From the NCBI GenBank assembly GCA_033675265.1, contig JAUJYZ010000335.1, forward strand, positions 124,001 through 188,000: a stretch of DNA of 64,000 nucleotides, read 5' to 3'. The notes beneath the pieces were generated by a model. That model was not told the origin of the DNA, did not search any database, and saw only the letters and a program-made list of their open reading frames with translations. The DNA comes from Actinostola sp. cb2023. Its lineage: Eukaryota > Cnidaria > Anthozoa > Actiniaria > Actinostolidae. This document shows positions 1-13,270 of the stretch, piece by piece (within the stretch, counting starts at the first letter, position 1; each line of letters begins with the position of its first letter). A program made the position numbers and the translations under genes.

Positions 1-3000
1 ACGTACTGTATAGTTTACGCAAACTGATACTCCACTTGGCTCTGTTTTTATGCATGATGAATGATATTCATAGTACAGCGTTTTGTCTTCCAATGGTCCC
101 GCAAATGGTGGTGGTCCCTCGTCACTAAGTGATCTTGGCTAAAGCACTTCCATCAACACATCTGTCACTAGCCCTTTTATGTATGAGTCAGTCTGTCTGT
201 GGTACTGATACAGAACTATCACATTTTCAGCACAGGTGTTTGCTATTCTCAAGGCTATTATAAAGAACCGATACCATAAATAGGTTCTTAAAGACATTGA
301 AATGGCTTTCCGTCGTCATGGTTACAGCCGGGCCAGTTACATTGTGTGGGTTGGTTTTCATATTCTGTTACCATCTTTAACAAAAAACAGTCAACCATTC
401 ACGTACTTCCTGATGCCAAATACGGCGGCGGTTTACGCCGTAGACGTGACTCGATCTTCCATTCACAGCGCCGGCGCCATCCTCTATTCCAAGCGCATAT
501 TTCCGCTATTATCCGCGAATAAGTGTACTTACTCAAGGAAGCGCGAGCTGTCAGTAAACGAGTGGTATAGTCGGCACGATCTTTTTCAAGTGAAGATAGG
601 CGCGAAATCTGATGGCTGCTATTACATAACGTCTCTGATTTTTGTATGTTTGTTGCAGACTCCGCAAAAACCGATGAAACCATGTCTACAGTGTGCGCAT
701 CGGCGAATATGGAGCTGACGAGTAACCATGAAGCATCGTCAAGCTAAGTACCCATAAAGCAGAGGTAAGACGATGTGTAGCATATAACAGCACTATACCC
801 TGCTCGTATCATCCTTGATAATTGCGTCAACAGATCTATTGGATTTAATTAATAGTAAAACAATTGACTTTTCTCGTACGTATGGTGTGCTGAAAAAGAC
901 CTCGAAACTGCTTCTTGGTGACATCGCGCGGCCAGCCTTTTCCGTCCTTCTCCGATTCTTGTTTGTTTGTTTTAATTTGTGGTCTTTTGTGTTTATTTTT
1001 CAAGTGTTTTTAGTGACATACCGCATGTACTTTCCACCACCGACTGCCAACAACAAAGGCACTTGGGATTAGACACTAATTTAATCATCATCTTCTCAAT
1101 CATGCATCATAGTTCTGTCAGACAGATTACCCTTGAAGTCTGAAGTGACTGTCTAGGTCGTAGGTTATTAGTCTATAGCAGTACTATGTATATCTGTATA
1201 TGTGCGTGATCACCAAGGATGGTCTGTAAGCCCCCCTCCTACTTCACTATTGCTCCATCTAACCCCAAAGTTCAGCAAAGTTGTAAATAAACTTGCGCGC
1301 CGCCTCTGATGACAGTCGGAAGCCATAAATCACTCTAAGCCACGAGGGAAGATTGATCGGGACATTTTTACAACTCAAACTTATCAGTTATCTTCTCTGA
1401 CGCTTTGTTTTGATCCCCACTATCACATTAAATACCTGTGTTCGTCTACGACCTTGGGTGACTCGAAGTTTGCTTAATCGCCGACTTTACAGCAAACACG
1501 TTTACAGCACGTGGTTTTATAAAATTGCGTGACTTATGGTGCAGGTCCATCCACCACAACTACTATATTATTTTTAAGACACTGATCTGTAAATATCCGG
1601 CCATGCTGCAAGTTATAGATTTAGCCGAGGGTCAATTTACATAATGTATATCTGCGATTTTAATCGAATTTAGGTTAAAAGCAATAATTGAATCTATATT
1701 ACAGTCAGCCATTGAGTGAATGAAGGAAGTGACGGCTTGCATATGCATGACTTTTATGTTTGCTATGTATCGCTTTGAAAATCTCGCCCAAAGGTGGTAA
1801 TTCAAAGAAGAAACATCAGACGATGCCGTGTCTTCATCGGAACACATTTGAAATGTTCTACTATAAACCACATGCTCAAGCACTTGTCGTATTGTACAAT
1901 TGATGAATTATATAGGCCTGACCGCAGAGTTTTCCCTCAAAAAGACTTATTTTTTATTCATATACTAATAGTAGATTTTGACGATTCCGTCAAAAATAAT
2001 ATTTTCCTACGTATTGGGTTGAATGAAATTCAGTACAAAGTACTTGTACACAACACAGGGCAAAAACTCATGCTTCAGAAATAATTAATTGAGACAGTTG
2101 CTAAAAATTAACGGTTCCACATTTAATACGCAAACATAAATTTCTGTCTCTATGGTCTTTTGAGACGGATTATTTATGTAAAACCAGAGATAGAAAAATA
2201 TTCCTTGAGAACTTTGTGAAAGTACACGTTTTTGACCGAACAAAAAGCTGTTTTGTATGTCACGCTAAGTGACTGTTGAACATTTGGTCGAAGATTTCAG
2301 TTACGATAAGCATTTCGATAGAATCAAGAATTATCATGCTGTTAACTGATAGAAGCGATTTGCATGCGCTTTAAAGTTGTGTCTTACTGAAAACGAGAAG
2401 TCTATGAAATGCCAAGAATAACTTTCAGATTCATATGGTTAGGACATTCCTTGTGGCGTTTGGGCATAACATTCAGTTGAACAATAAGATGGAGTAGTTC
2501 TACTAGAGGACTATTAAAAGAAGTCAAGTCTTATAAAACGAAGAGAAAAGCCTTGTGTACGCGGCTGTCGATATGGACTACAGTGTCAAGGGAGCAGAAA
2601 CCTAGTCATTGACACTACAACGAAAAGCCGGTCGCCAACCACTCGATGACCGCTTGACTCATTATACTATTTTCATAATCAAATCAAATCCCGACGAACC
2701 TCATGTGAATATAAACATTCTGTACAACAACGGATAGACAGGTAGAAAAGCTAGCTGTCCTTAAACACTGCACCGTTAAAACTATACAATGAACCGAGGA
2801 ACGAACGAGTCGACAACGAACGACGACGAGAAGTAGCGAGAATTACATCTATTTCATGGACTTCTCGCTACTAGTCAGTGATGATATCGCGTAAATGGGA
2901 TGTCAAAAAGCAAAACCAGAGAGAATAAACATACGTACTCACTTGTAAGTTATCCAAGTCTTCGTAGGCAAGTTTTTAGACCAGAAGATAAGTGTGATAA

Positions 3001-4740
3001 TTCCAATTTATGTGATAATCAGTGCTCAACGAAAAAACTTTCAGATTCACAGCACCGCATAAACATATATTCTAATCAGGCTATTCTTATTCAAACAATA
3101 CCCACAGACCGGCTCATGGGGCGTCTAGCAATTCTACATCAGTTTTCATCATCGGAAAAACGAATATCAAAGCCAAATGACCCAAGGAAGAGTGACAAAT
3201 TGATAACAAATTTGATTATGAATCGCTGCGGGAGAGACCTAACTTTCTATTTATTTTTATATTGTTGGCGTTTTATTTGGGTTTTTAATTTAGCAACGCT
3301 CAAAAAAATTCAACTGCGATGGCATTGACCCCAAAGCAAACATTTCACATCAATTTCTATAGTGTATTGATTTTACTCTAGATCATTGCAGGAACAAAAT
3401 TCAATGGAAAAGCCGCTTTAGGACAGTTTTCGGTTTGTTTTACGGTCTGTTTCTTATTCAATAAATAACGTAAACATTAGTGGTATTTACGGCGGAATGA
3501 AAGACAGGAAAGGATCCATGACGTCACTGACCGCTAATAAGCAGTCCTCCATTCTTACCGGAAAGGTCGCTAAGAACAGTTCTCCAACACTAGCTAACAA
3601 CATGGGCCGCTAAGGATGAGTGGTCAGTGATTGTCTTTTAACTCTGTTCTTTTAGTGGAAGATAAAAAGATATATCTCTTTCTATAGCTATTGAAGGCTC
3701 TTTTGTCAAAAGGCAACCATTACACACTGGAAGGATTGTATGTTCTGCTGTAACATGCTTTTGTAGGCTGTGCTGTGAGGCATAACATCTACAATACTTG
3801 TATTGAACTGATGCCTTGAATTATTGTGGTTCAAATTGGAACGGGAATGTGGGGTGAAAACCAAATGACTGAAGTAAACACGTTACTTATATTTGTACTT
3901 CTTGATTTTCATTTCAGGTACCTGATCAGAGAATCCAACGGTATGCGCACCAGTACAACACTGAATAGTTCCATGAACTTTCAAAGCAATTATGCCACTA
4001 CTGAACAGCTGTCGCACTCCTTGTACGCATGGTCCTCGTGCATGTTGGAGTGCATGTTTTTAGTCTTTCATTCCTGTAAAGCTGAAGAGTAAAAAACCAG
4101 GACGGACACCGAGTGAGATCTCTTCCGCAAACACGAGGAATACAGAATGAATAGTGCGGCAAAGTAACAAAAGAGACATCATAATCACTGACATATAATT
4201 ACAAACATGTAATACATACTGTGTTTAATTAGTAAAACAAATCACCAAGCCTTCAACTAATGAGATTGGGCGTGGTACTGTAGACTAACAACGTTGGCCG
4301 GCTGGTCCGGTTGCCTTGTGCTGCGGAATAAATTCATGCTAATTAAACCTATTTAAGCTATGACCATGTTGCACCTGACCTTGTTCATGGTGTATTTACG
4401 TCACAGCATGTTGGCGCTGTTCATCCTTAACCTAACACTAATATCAGTGACACTCAACATAACGTTGAAAATAAAGATAATTCATTCACTATAGTCAAAG
4501 ACATATCCCTGTTAAACCTTTATCTATGGAACCTTTCAGTGTACATTCTTAAGGAATCGGGATTTCATTGAACTTTTGAATCTTTTGTTGAGGCATTTGA
4601 ACCATCTTTGCTTCAATTACCCAAATTTGTCTAATCAATTGATTAATTTGTATGGGCTGAAAACATGCATCTGCTGACACCGTTACAAGCTGATGGATAT
4701 TATTGTTATAACTTCTTAACAAAACGAATTAATAAGCCTA
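1..4740. other. Gene-free stretch, no supported feature
   Basis: Open frames here are at most 142 codons, overlap on both strands and show no family motif or splice pattern I recognise. A hairpin with a 9-bp stem (GTAGCGAGA / TCTCGCTAC) lies near 2834-2871. Unrecognised distal exons or decayed repeats cannot be excluded. Confidence 0.4.
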
Positions 4741-4755
4741 ATTAATTCGAACAAA

Positions 4756-4838
4756 AACCGTACGAGAACCATACGAGAACCATACGAGAACCATACGAGA
4801 ACCATACGAAAACCATACGAAAACCATACGAAAACCAT
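4756..4838. repeat. 12-bp minisatellite, about 7 copies
   Basis: Unit ACCATACGAGAA, drifting to ACCATACGAAAA in the last three copies. Confidence 0.85.
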
Positions 4839-4983
4839 ATAGGCTGAATGCTTCCTTGTGGATAAGTCTAACACAGCTCTACTCCAGACTCACTTAACGC
4901 ACCATTGACGGCTATAGACAGTGATGTACGCACAGGAAATAAGACATTATATGAATAATTAAACTCACGTACTATATCTACGT

Positions 4984-6640
4984 AGTAAGGCAGACAGACA
5001 CATGGTGTCCTGGGAGTAAGGCAGACAGACATATGGTGTCCTGGAAGTAAGGCAGACAGACATATGGTGTCCTGGGAGTAAGGTAGACAGACACATGGTG
5101 TCCTGGGAGTAAGGCAGACAGACATATGGTGTCCTGGGAGCAAGGCAGACAGACACATGGTGTCCTGGGAGTAAGGCAGACAGACATATGGTGTCCTGGG
5201 AGCAAGGCAGACAGACACATGGTGTCCTGGGAGTAATGCAGACAGACACATGGTGTCCTGGGAGTTAGGCAGACAGACACATGGTGTCCTGGGAGTAAGG
5301 CAGACAGACATATGGTGTCCTCGGAGTAAGGCAGACAGACACATGGTGTCCTGGGAGCAAGACAGACAGACACATGGTGTCCTGGGAGCAAGACAGACAG
5401 ACACATGGTGTCCTGGGAGTAAGACAGACAGACACATGGTGTCCTGGGAGTAAGACAGATAGACACATGGTGTCCTGGGAGTAAGGCAGGCAGACACATG
5501 GTGTCCTGGGAGCAAGACAGACAGACACATGGTGTCCTGGGAGTAAGGCAGACAGACATATGGTGTCCTGGGAGCAAGGCAGACAGACACATGGTGTCCT
5601 GGGAGTAAGGCAGACAGACATATGGTGTCCTGGAGCAAGGCAGACAGACACATGGTGTCCTGGGAGTAAGGCAGACAGACATATGGTGTCCTGGGAGCAA
5701 GGCAGACAGACACATGGTGTCCTGGGAGTAATGCAGACAGACACATGGTGTCCTGGGAGTTAGGCAGACAGACACATGGTGTCCTGGGAGTAAGACAGAC
5801 AGACATATGGTGTCCTCGGAGTAAGGCAGACAGACACATGGTGTCCTGGGAGCAAGACAGACAGACACATGGTGTCCTGGGAGCAAGACAGACAGACACA
5901 TGGTGTCCTGGGAGTAAGACAGACAGACACATGGTGTCCTGGGAGTAAGACAGATAGACACATGGTGTCCTGGGAGTAAGGCAGGCAGACACATGGTGTC
6001 CTGGGAGCAAGACAGACAGACACATGGTGTCCTGGGAGCAAGACAGACAGACACATGGTGTCCTGGGAGCAAGACAGACAGACACATGGTGTCCTGGGAG
6101 TAAGACAGATAGACACATGGTGTCCTGGGAGTAAGACAGACAGACGCATGGTGTCCTGGGAGTAAGACAGACAGACACATGGTGTCCTGGGAGCAAGGCA
6201 GACAGACACATGGTGTCCTGGGAGTAAGACAGACAGACACATGGTGTCCTGGGAGTAAGACAGACAGACACATGGTGTCCTGGGAGCAAGGCAGACAGAC
6301 ACATGGTGTCCTCGGAGTAAGGCAGACAGACACATGGTGTCCTGGGAGCAAGACAGACAGACACATGGGAGCAAGACAGACAGACACATGGTGTCCTGGG
6401 AGCAAGACAGACAGACACATGGTGTCCTGGGAGTAAGACAGACAGACACATGGTGTCCTGGGAGTAAGACAGAGAGACATATGGTGTCCTGGGAGTAAGA
6501 CAGACAGACACATGGTGTCCTGGGAGTAAGACAGACAGACACATGGTGTCCTGGGAGCAAGGCAGACAGACACATGGTGTCCTGGGAGCAAGGCAGACAG
6601 ACACATGGTGTCCTGGGAGTAAGGCAGCCAGACACATTGT
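4984..6640. repeat. 31-bp minisatellite, about 53 copies
   Basis: The unit reads GGCAGACAGACACATGGTGT followed by CCTGGGAGTAA. Variants are GGC/GAC, ACAC/ATAT and GTAA/GCAA. The unit has no stop on the minus strand in any frame, which creates long spurious reading frames (589 and 586 codons). A block of 16 units is itself duplicated (5231 versus 5726, offset 495 bp). Confidence 0.95.
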
Positions 6641-7203
6641 CCTGGTGTCCTGACAGATAGACAGACAGTCACTGGAATAATTAAGTAGGACGTACGGACA
6701 GTCACTTGCGATGTCCTAGCTGCTATTGATACATGCAAGCAATATCAATGCTTTGCACGAATGTACGTATAGGCAGGCAAACATACGTACGGTGTTTTTG
6801 AACTACCGGTAGTAGGTATTATCCTGGGTGTAAATGCCCCGTGAATGCGCGTCTACGATGAGACGATTAAGTCTGAAAACACTGGAAATCGTAGCCATGT
6901 TCACGGGACATGAAGACACAAAGATGTTTGGCTGTTTTAAATAATGCTTACGTGTATCCTTGGTGTCGGTTTCCGGAGGTAAACATTTTGATATAAAATT
7001 AAAATTTAGGACTGCATGAGTCAAAATATAAAAGAATAGAAGAAAAATAAATGACAAAAAATATATATAAGTGACTGGATCCGTGCTAATTAGGCAATTA
7101 TATGTAAAACACTAAAAATGGCCCATACACCCAGACGCAATGCTGAGCAGTCAGCGTATGTTACGTATAGGACGAAGATTTCGGCCTCATCCGCGCTATC
7201 GAG
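6641..7203. other. Unique AT-rich spacer
   Basis: No repeat, RNA gene or coding frame recognised between the 31-bp array and the inverted-repeat element. Confidence 0.4.
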
Positions 7204-7208
7204 TAGTA

Positions 7209-8672
7209 CCAGGAGCCCATTACTAGGAGCCTTCCTCTAGTAATAGGTTCATACGACATCATTTGCACAAATTGGGCTATTTTTAGATATGCAAATTTCC
7301 GAAGAATTTCAAATTGAAAAATAAAATGGCGACCAAACGGAAGACGCGAGGACTTGATCCAAAATATTGATATTCTTATTCCATGGAAGTCCAAGTCTAT
7401 TTTTCCCTTGCACAAGAACGAGACGAACTGTGTACAATGAATGTATCACATGTATCAATAAACTGACATACTGCCAGAGCGCTTAGTGGCGACTTTTAGT
7501 TTGGCGACTCACGATATCGCGAAATTCTTCTACGTTCTTATACCTATCGCTTCATATGTTTATTCTTGTTTTATCAACTTTCTTCTGTTGGTTTTTGATT
7601 CATGACTTAGTCTACGTGCCGCAAGTATGAAGCGTTTTCTCACAGTGATTTCGACTCTGAGTGAAGCAAAATCCATCACCTTCATCATCACTGATATAGT
7701 TTTGGATAGCGACGCCAATATAACCAACCACACAAATGTGCACTTTGCTAAATAACTTCTTCGCCGAAAGATTGTCGAAAAACAACTGAAACTTTCATCC
7801 GACGAACCGTGCCTTAAAGAGCGGCAAAGAACACTAAAACAAGAGGGTTATCACTGAGTGTATGCGAAGCTCTTTCACCAAAGGCGTCTTCAGTTCAAAG
7901 AAGGCAAGAAAGCCGGCACTCCAAGATCAGCCGCTGAATAAAAATGCGATAAAATCTTCATCCAGGCCACAGAAAAAGAAGCTCCCCTGTACCTCACTTC
8001 GCTGTTTTAGAAAGAACTTTGTGTCAATGTCGAGAATTTTCGACAAAATCCTACTTCAAAGACCTTCAAAGTTCGTGATTCATTTTGCTGCGTTTCAGAC
8101 AACAAATGCTAATTAGCAAAACACACCGGCGGTTTGGAATATTCATAGCTTGGTTCTCACTGCTAGTCCTGCACAAGTTTAATTAGGTTCTTCGTAAGAG
8201 ATTATCCATGATACCAGATCGTCGAATTCCTTCTCAGAAAGAGCAGAAGATGTTCATTTTTTTGGCCGGGTTGGTTTTGAACTGCTAGCTTTGTTTTTAG
8301 AAGTTCTCGCACTTGAAGTTTTGATATAAATAATAATACCTTGAGTTAGTTTTTTTGTTTTGTTTTTAATGTTTTCAATCATTGTTCTTTCTCGCTTGAT
8401 GAAGTACTGAAGTCAGACGACGAAACTGATCTGAAATTTCACTAGATTCTGATTCTTCACTAGAATCACTGGAACTACACGGTACGCTTTCGGCCGACAT
8501 TGAAAGCAAAGCAGTGTTGAATCTGACGTCAAAAACCTATTGTGTATGACGAGACATGATTGGTTAATCGCGCGGAATTTATAATGAGTGTTCTATTTTT
8601 AGCTCAATTTGTGCAAATGATGTCGTACAAACCTATTATAGGAGAGGAAGGCTCCTAGTAATGGGCTCCTGG
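7209..8672. mobile_element. 1.46-kb non-autonomous DNA transposon with ~80-bp terminal inverted repeats
   Basis: Both ends begin CCAGGAGCCCATTACTAGGA (right end as reverse complement) and stay similar for about 80 bp. A 5-bp direct repeat TAGTA flanks it (7204-7208 and 8673-8677). The flanks join into CTATCGAG-TAGTA-CACAATCAG, which is the sequence of the adjacent 99-bp repeat. The element therefore landed in a repeat unit or at the array edge. Inside, the minus strand has a short frame near 8380-8500 starting MSAESVPCSSSDSSEESESS, an acidic serine-rich stretch. No transposase catalytic motif was seen. Superfamily not assigned. Confidence 0.8.
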
Positions 8673-10783
8673 TAGTACACAATCAGGTAGTAGTCAAAGA
8701 GGGAGAGTAAAGTCGGTCCCTAGTCCGTATATGACAGTACCCTGTGCCAATAGGCTAGCATGTCTATCGAGTAGTACACAATCAGCGTAGTAGTCAAAGA
8801 GGGAGAGTAAAGTCGGTCCCTAGTCCGTATATGACAGTACCCTGTGCCAATAGGCTAGCATGTCTACCGATTAGTACACAATCAGGTAGTAGTCAAAGAG
8901 GGAGAGTAAAGTCGGTCCCTAGTCCGTATATGACAGTACCCTGTGCCAATAGGCTAGCATGTCTATCGAGTAGTACACAATCAGGTAGTAGTCAAAGAGG
9001 GAGAGTAAAGTCGGTCCCTAGTCCGTATATGACAGTACCCTGTGCCAATAGGCTAGCATGTCTATCGAGTAGTACACAATCAGCGTAGTAGTCAAAGAGG
9101 GAGAGTAAAGTCGGTCCCTAGTCCGTATATGACAGTACCCTGTGCCAATAGGCTAGCATGTCTATCGAGTAGTACACAATCAGCCGGGTAGTAGTCAAAG
9201 AGGGAGAGTAAAGTCGGTCCCTAGTCCGTATATGACAGTACCCTGTGCCAATAGGCTAGCATGTCTATCGAGTAGTACACAATCAGGTAGTAGTCAAAGA
9301 GGGAGAGTAAAGTCGGTCCCCCTAGTCCGTATATGACAGTACCCTGTGCCAATAGGCTAGCATGTCTATCGAGTAGTACACAATCAGCGTAGTAGTCAAA
9401 GAGGGAGAGTAAAGTCGGTCCCTAGTCCGTATATGACAGTACCCTGTGCCAATAGGCTAGCATGTCTATCGAGTAGTACACACAATCAGGTAGTAGTCAA
9501 AGAGGGAGAGTAAAGTCGGTCCCTAGTCCGTATATGACAGTACCCTGTGCCAATAGGCTAGCATGTCTATCGAGTAGTACACAATCAGGTAGTAGTCAAA
9601 GAGGGAGAGTAAAGTCGGTCCCTAGTCCGTATATGACAGTACCCTGTGCCAATAGGCTAGCATGTCTATCGAGTAGTACACAATCAGCGTAGTAGTCAAA
9701 GAGGGAGAGTAAAGTCGGTCCCTAGTCCGTATATGACAGTACCCTGTGCCAATAGGCTAGCATGTCTACCGAGTATTACACAATCAGGTAGTAGTCAAAG
9801 AGGGAGAGTAAAGTCGGTCGGTCCCTAGTCCGTATATGACAGTACCCTGTGCCAATAGGCTAGCATGTCTATCGAGTAGTACACAATCAGTCTATCGAGT
9901 AGTAGTCAAAGAGGGAGAGTAAAGTCGGTCCCTAGTCCGTATATGACAGTACCCTGTGCCAATAGGCTAGCATGTCTATCGAGTAGTACACAATCAGGTA
10001 GTAGTACAAAGAGGGAGAGTAAAGTCGGTCCCTAGTCCGTATATGACAGTACCCTGTGCCAATAGGCTAGCATGTCTATCGAGTAGTACACAATCAGCGT
10101 AGTAGTCAAAGAGGGAGAGTAAAGTCGGTCCCTAGTCCGTATATGACAGTACCCTGTGCCAATAGGCTAGCATGTCTATCGAGTAGTACACAATCAGCGT
10201 AGTAGTCAAAGAGGGAGAGTAAAGTCGGTCCCTAGTCCGTATATGACAGTACCCTGTGCCAATAGGCTAGCATGTCTATCGAGTAGTACACAATCAGGTA
10301 GTAGTCAAAGAGGGAGAGTAAAGTCGGTCCCTAGTCCGTATATGACAGTACCCTGTGCCAATAGGCTAGCATGTCTACCGAGTAGTACACAATCAGGTAG
10401 TAGTCAAAGAGGGAGAGTAAAGTCGGTCCCTAGTCCGTATATGACAGTACCCTGTGCCAATAGGCTAGCATGTCTACCGAGTAGTACACAATCAGCGTAG
10501 TAGTCAAAGAGGGAGAGTAAAGTAGGTCCCTAGTCCGTATATGACAGTACCCTGTGCCAATAGGCTAGCATGTCTATCGAGTAGTACACAATCAGGTAGT
10601 AGTCAAAGAGGGAGAGTAAAGTCGGTCCCTAGTCCGTATATGACAGTACCCTGTGCCAATAGGCTAGCATGTCTATCGAGTAGTACACAATCAGCGTAGT
10701 AGTCAAAGAGGGAGAGTAAAGTCGGTCCCTAGTCCGTATATGACAGTACCCTGTGCCAATAGGCTAGCATGTCTACCGATTAT
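8673..10783. repeat. 99-bp minisatellite, 21 copies
   Basis: Each unit contains CCTGTGCCAATAGGCTAGCA, TCTATCGAGTAGTACACAAT and CAAAGAGGGAGAGTAAAGTC. Length variants come from GG/GCG/GCCGGG before TAGTAGTC and a few small insertions (for example the extra block at 9889-9900). Units are otherwise nearly identical. Confidence 0.95.
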
Positions 10784-12027
10784 TTTGAATGTCGTTAGGT
10801 GTCGGTCTTTCGTGTAACGGTTATTGTTATGGAAATCTCTTGACTAAAAACGCAGTCCTATGGTTATACGAGTGCTGGGATTTTGAAGCCAGCGACCTGG
10901 GATTGATATTCGGCCGGTGTGGGCACCATCTTTTCTTCTCTATTTGTTTTTTCTCTTTTTAAACTTTCTTATTCTTTCTTTCTTTTTCTTTTTTTTTTTT
11001 CATACAAAAAGCTTATAAACGTATTTTCTTTCACCCATATACATTTGTGATAAAAAGAAAATATGAATCTTTATTATTTATAGCGGGTAAACAAATACAG
11101 CAAAAATACATAATAGATACTGGTTTCTAATTTGCCGGCCCACATAAATACAGGGGCATAGGCACCTATGGGGTGTCTGTGACCCCTCTTCCTTTGGGTC
11201 TACTCTTTAAATTCAGTATGTTTGAGGAGGGGAGGGGAGGGGAGGGGGATTGGTGGTGAACGATGTGGAGTGTGACCCTCCCAATGGAAAATCCTGGCTA
11301 TGTTCCTGAAATAATCACAGAACAATACTAGTTACACTCGAAAACACTAACAATGAATAATAATTTTAAAATATTTAGAAATGATCAATAAACTACAATA
11401 AATTAAATAGTACTTATTTGAGAGTACATATTTATATGTATTTATAATAATCTGAGCTATCAATACTGGCGATAGTAAAAGAATCAAGATTAGATTGTGA
11501 CTCAATGTAAAGTTGAGTAAGATGGGTACGGAAGGATTTAGTAGAGGAAAAAGATTGCGATGAGATAGAGAGATTTAATCATTCTTCCATAGACTTGTAT
11601 TACGGGGATATAACAAGGCATTTACCACTCAAAAGGAGATTATAATATGACGCCTCTGACCTACTGGCCATAAAACCTAACTTTCACTCACAGACCGGGA
11701 AAGGATATTGTGCTGTTTAATGTTATTATTGCTGTTTATGAATGGAAAAAGTGAACGAAGGAATAAAATAATTGAAAGTGAAGAAATGAAACATCTTCAC
11801 GATAATTTTCATAACTACTATAAACAATTGATGCTGATTGGTAAATAGGAGCTCAGGTCAAATATAATTGCAGTTCAAAAAGTTGTAATTCAATGCAAAA
11901 AAGTGTAATTCAGTGCAATTACAAACGCAAATATTAAAGGTGATTTAACCAATCAGATCTCAGTAGTTTCCATGACAATATATTGGTTTTCCTTAAAAAT
12001 GCAAAAAAAGAAAAAGAAAAAAGGATT
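10784..12027. other. AT-rich spacer with short homopolymer and purine runs
   Basis: Contains a T/C-rich run near 10970-11000 and a (GGGGA)n-like run at 11226-11249. No gene recognised. Confidence 0.4.
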
Positions 12028-12670
12028 CAACATCTATGAATTTCGTCAGTTTGACTGACATTGTTGGACGCAAGGTTGATTTGGTGGAGACTGAGTAAAG
12101 GCAAAACACGAGAACTCTTCTTGATCACTTGGCCATAAAAAGGACCCCATAAAAAGGTAATTCAATGTTTTACAGTAAAGTGCATTAGTCTTAACGTAAC
12201 GTTTATGTTTTGCAAACATTTCTCAATCGTTTGAAGCTGTCAAAAACTTTATAAAAAATGGCAAAAGAACATTTGAACACTTGGATAAATTCTTACCTGA
12301 TCATCCGGCAATACGTCAATACGTACTTTAATTAAATCTTTGTAAATTATTATTACTCAGCATCTATGAATTTCGTCAGTTTGACATTGCTGGACGCAAA
12401 AGTTGATTTGGTGGAGACTGAGTAAAGGCAAAACACGAAAACTCTTCAATTCAACGTTTTACAGTAAAGTACATGCATTAGTCTTCACTCTAAGCTTGAC
12501 TGACGTACAAGACTATTTTTAAAACGTTTATCTGAATCGATCTCGGTTGTCTACATTTTCAGTTTCGCAAACATTTCTCAATCATTTAAAAAATATGGCA
12601 AAAGAATTCGAACAAACATTTGGATAAAATCTTGCCTGATCGTCAGTCTTTGTAAATTATTATTCTTTAT
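12028..12670. repeat. Diverged direct duplication, two ~310-330 bp copies
   Basis: Both copies (12028-12357 and 12360-12670) contain ATCTATGAATTTCGTCAGTT, GGTGGAGACTGAGTAAAGGC, TTTTACAGTAAAGT, GCAAACATTTCTCAATC and TCTTTGTAAATTATTATT in the same order, with indels. No coding frame. Confidence 0.75.
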
Positions 12671-13055
12671 TATATTTATTATTATTAATTATTAATGGCA
12701 GAGGCTTTCTACTTGTAATTATTCGGCTTAGAAATAAAAATTGATGTCGACTAATAAACAGAACAAATCGTAGTTCTTTGTCAGTAATTATTTGTTTCTA
12801 TAACTATTTATTTGTAAGTATTATTGTGTTTGTAAATAACAAAAATAAACGAGCACATGGCTACCAAGAGCCCAAATACTCAACTGAAAAACACACGAGT
12901 GCAAATTATTCCAAATTAAATCCTTTAAAATGGAAAGAAATGGAAAGTTTTCTCGTTACCAGTTCATTTATCATTAGTCCAATCGCCATTAAATATTGAT
13001 TTAGTTACTGATAAGGATATACATTTTGAAGCGGACATTGTTTTGGTATCCTTGA

Positions 13056-13057
<2 letters not shown>

Positions 13058-13149
<92 letters not shown>
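13058..13149. repeat. (TTA)n microsatellite
   Basis: About 30 trinucleotide copies after a short (ATC ATT) lead-in. Confidence 0.95.
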
Positions 13150-13152
<3 letters not shown>

Positions 13153-13270
13153 AATGTTGAAAGGAATTAAACGCGCCATGTGGCCTAACGTGTGGATATG
13201 TTTTACGGTTGTTAAACTTTCTACTGTTTCAATATCGATCTGCTAACGGCCTTGGGAGAAACTATATTGG

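Noticed and set aside
302..718. 138-codon plus-strand frame as a small gene
   Set aside because: No recognised motif, an overlapping antisense frame of similar length, and no splice or promoter evidence.
4868..6738. 589- and 586-codon minus-strand frames as secreted Cys-rich proteins
   Set aside because: They lie entirely in the 31-bp array, are open in all three frames at once and have no signal peptide, domain or splice context.
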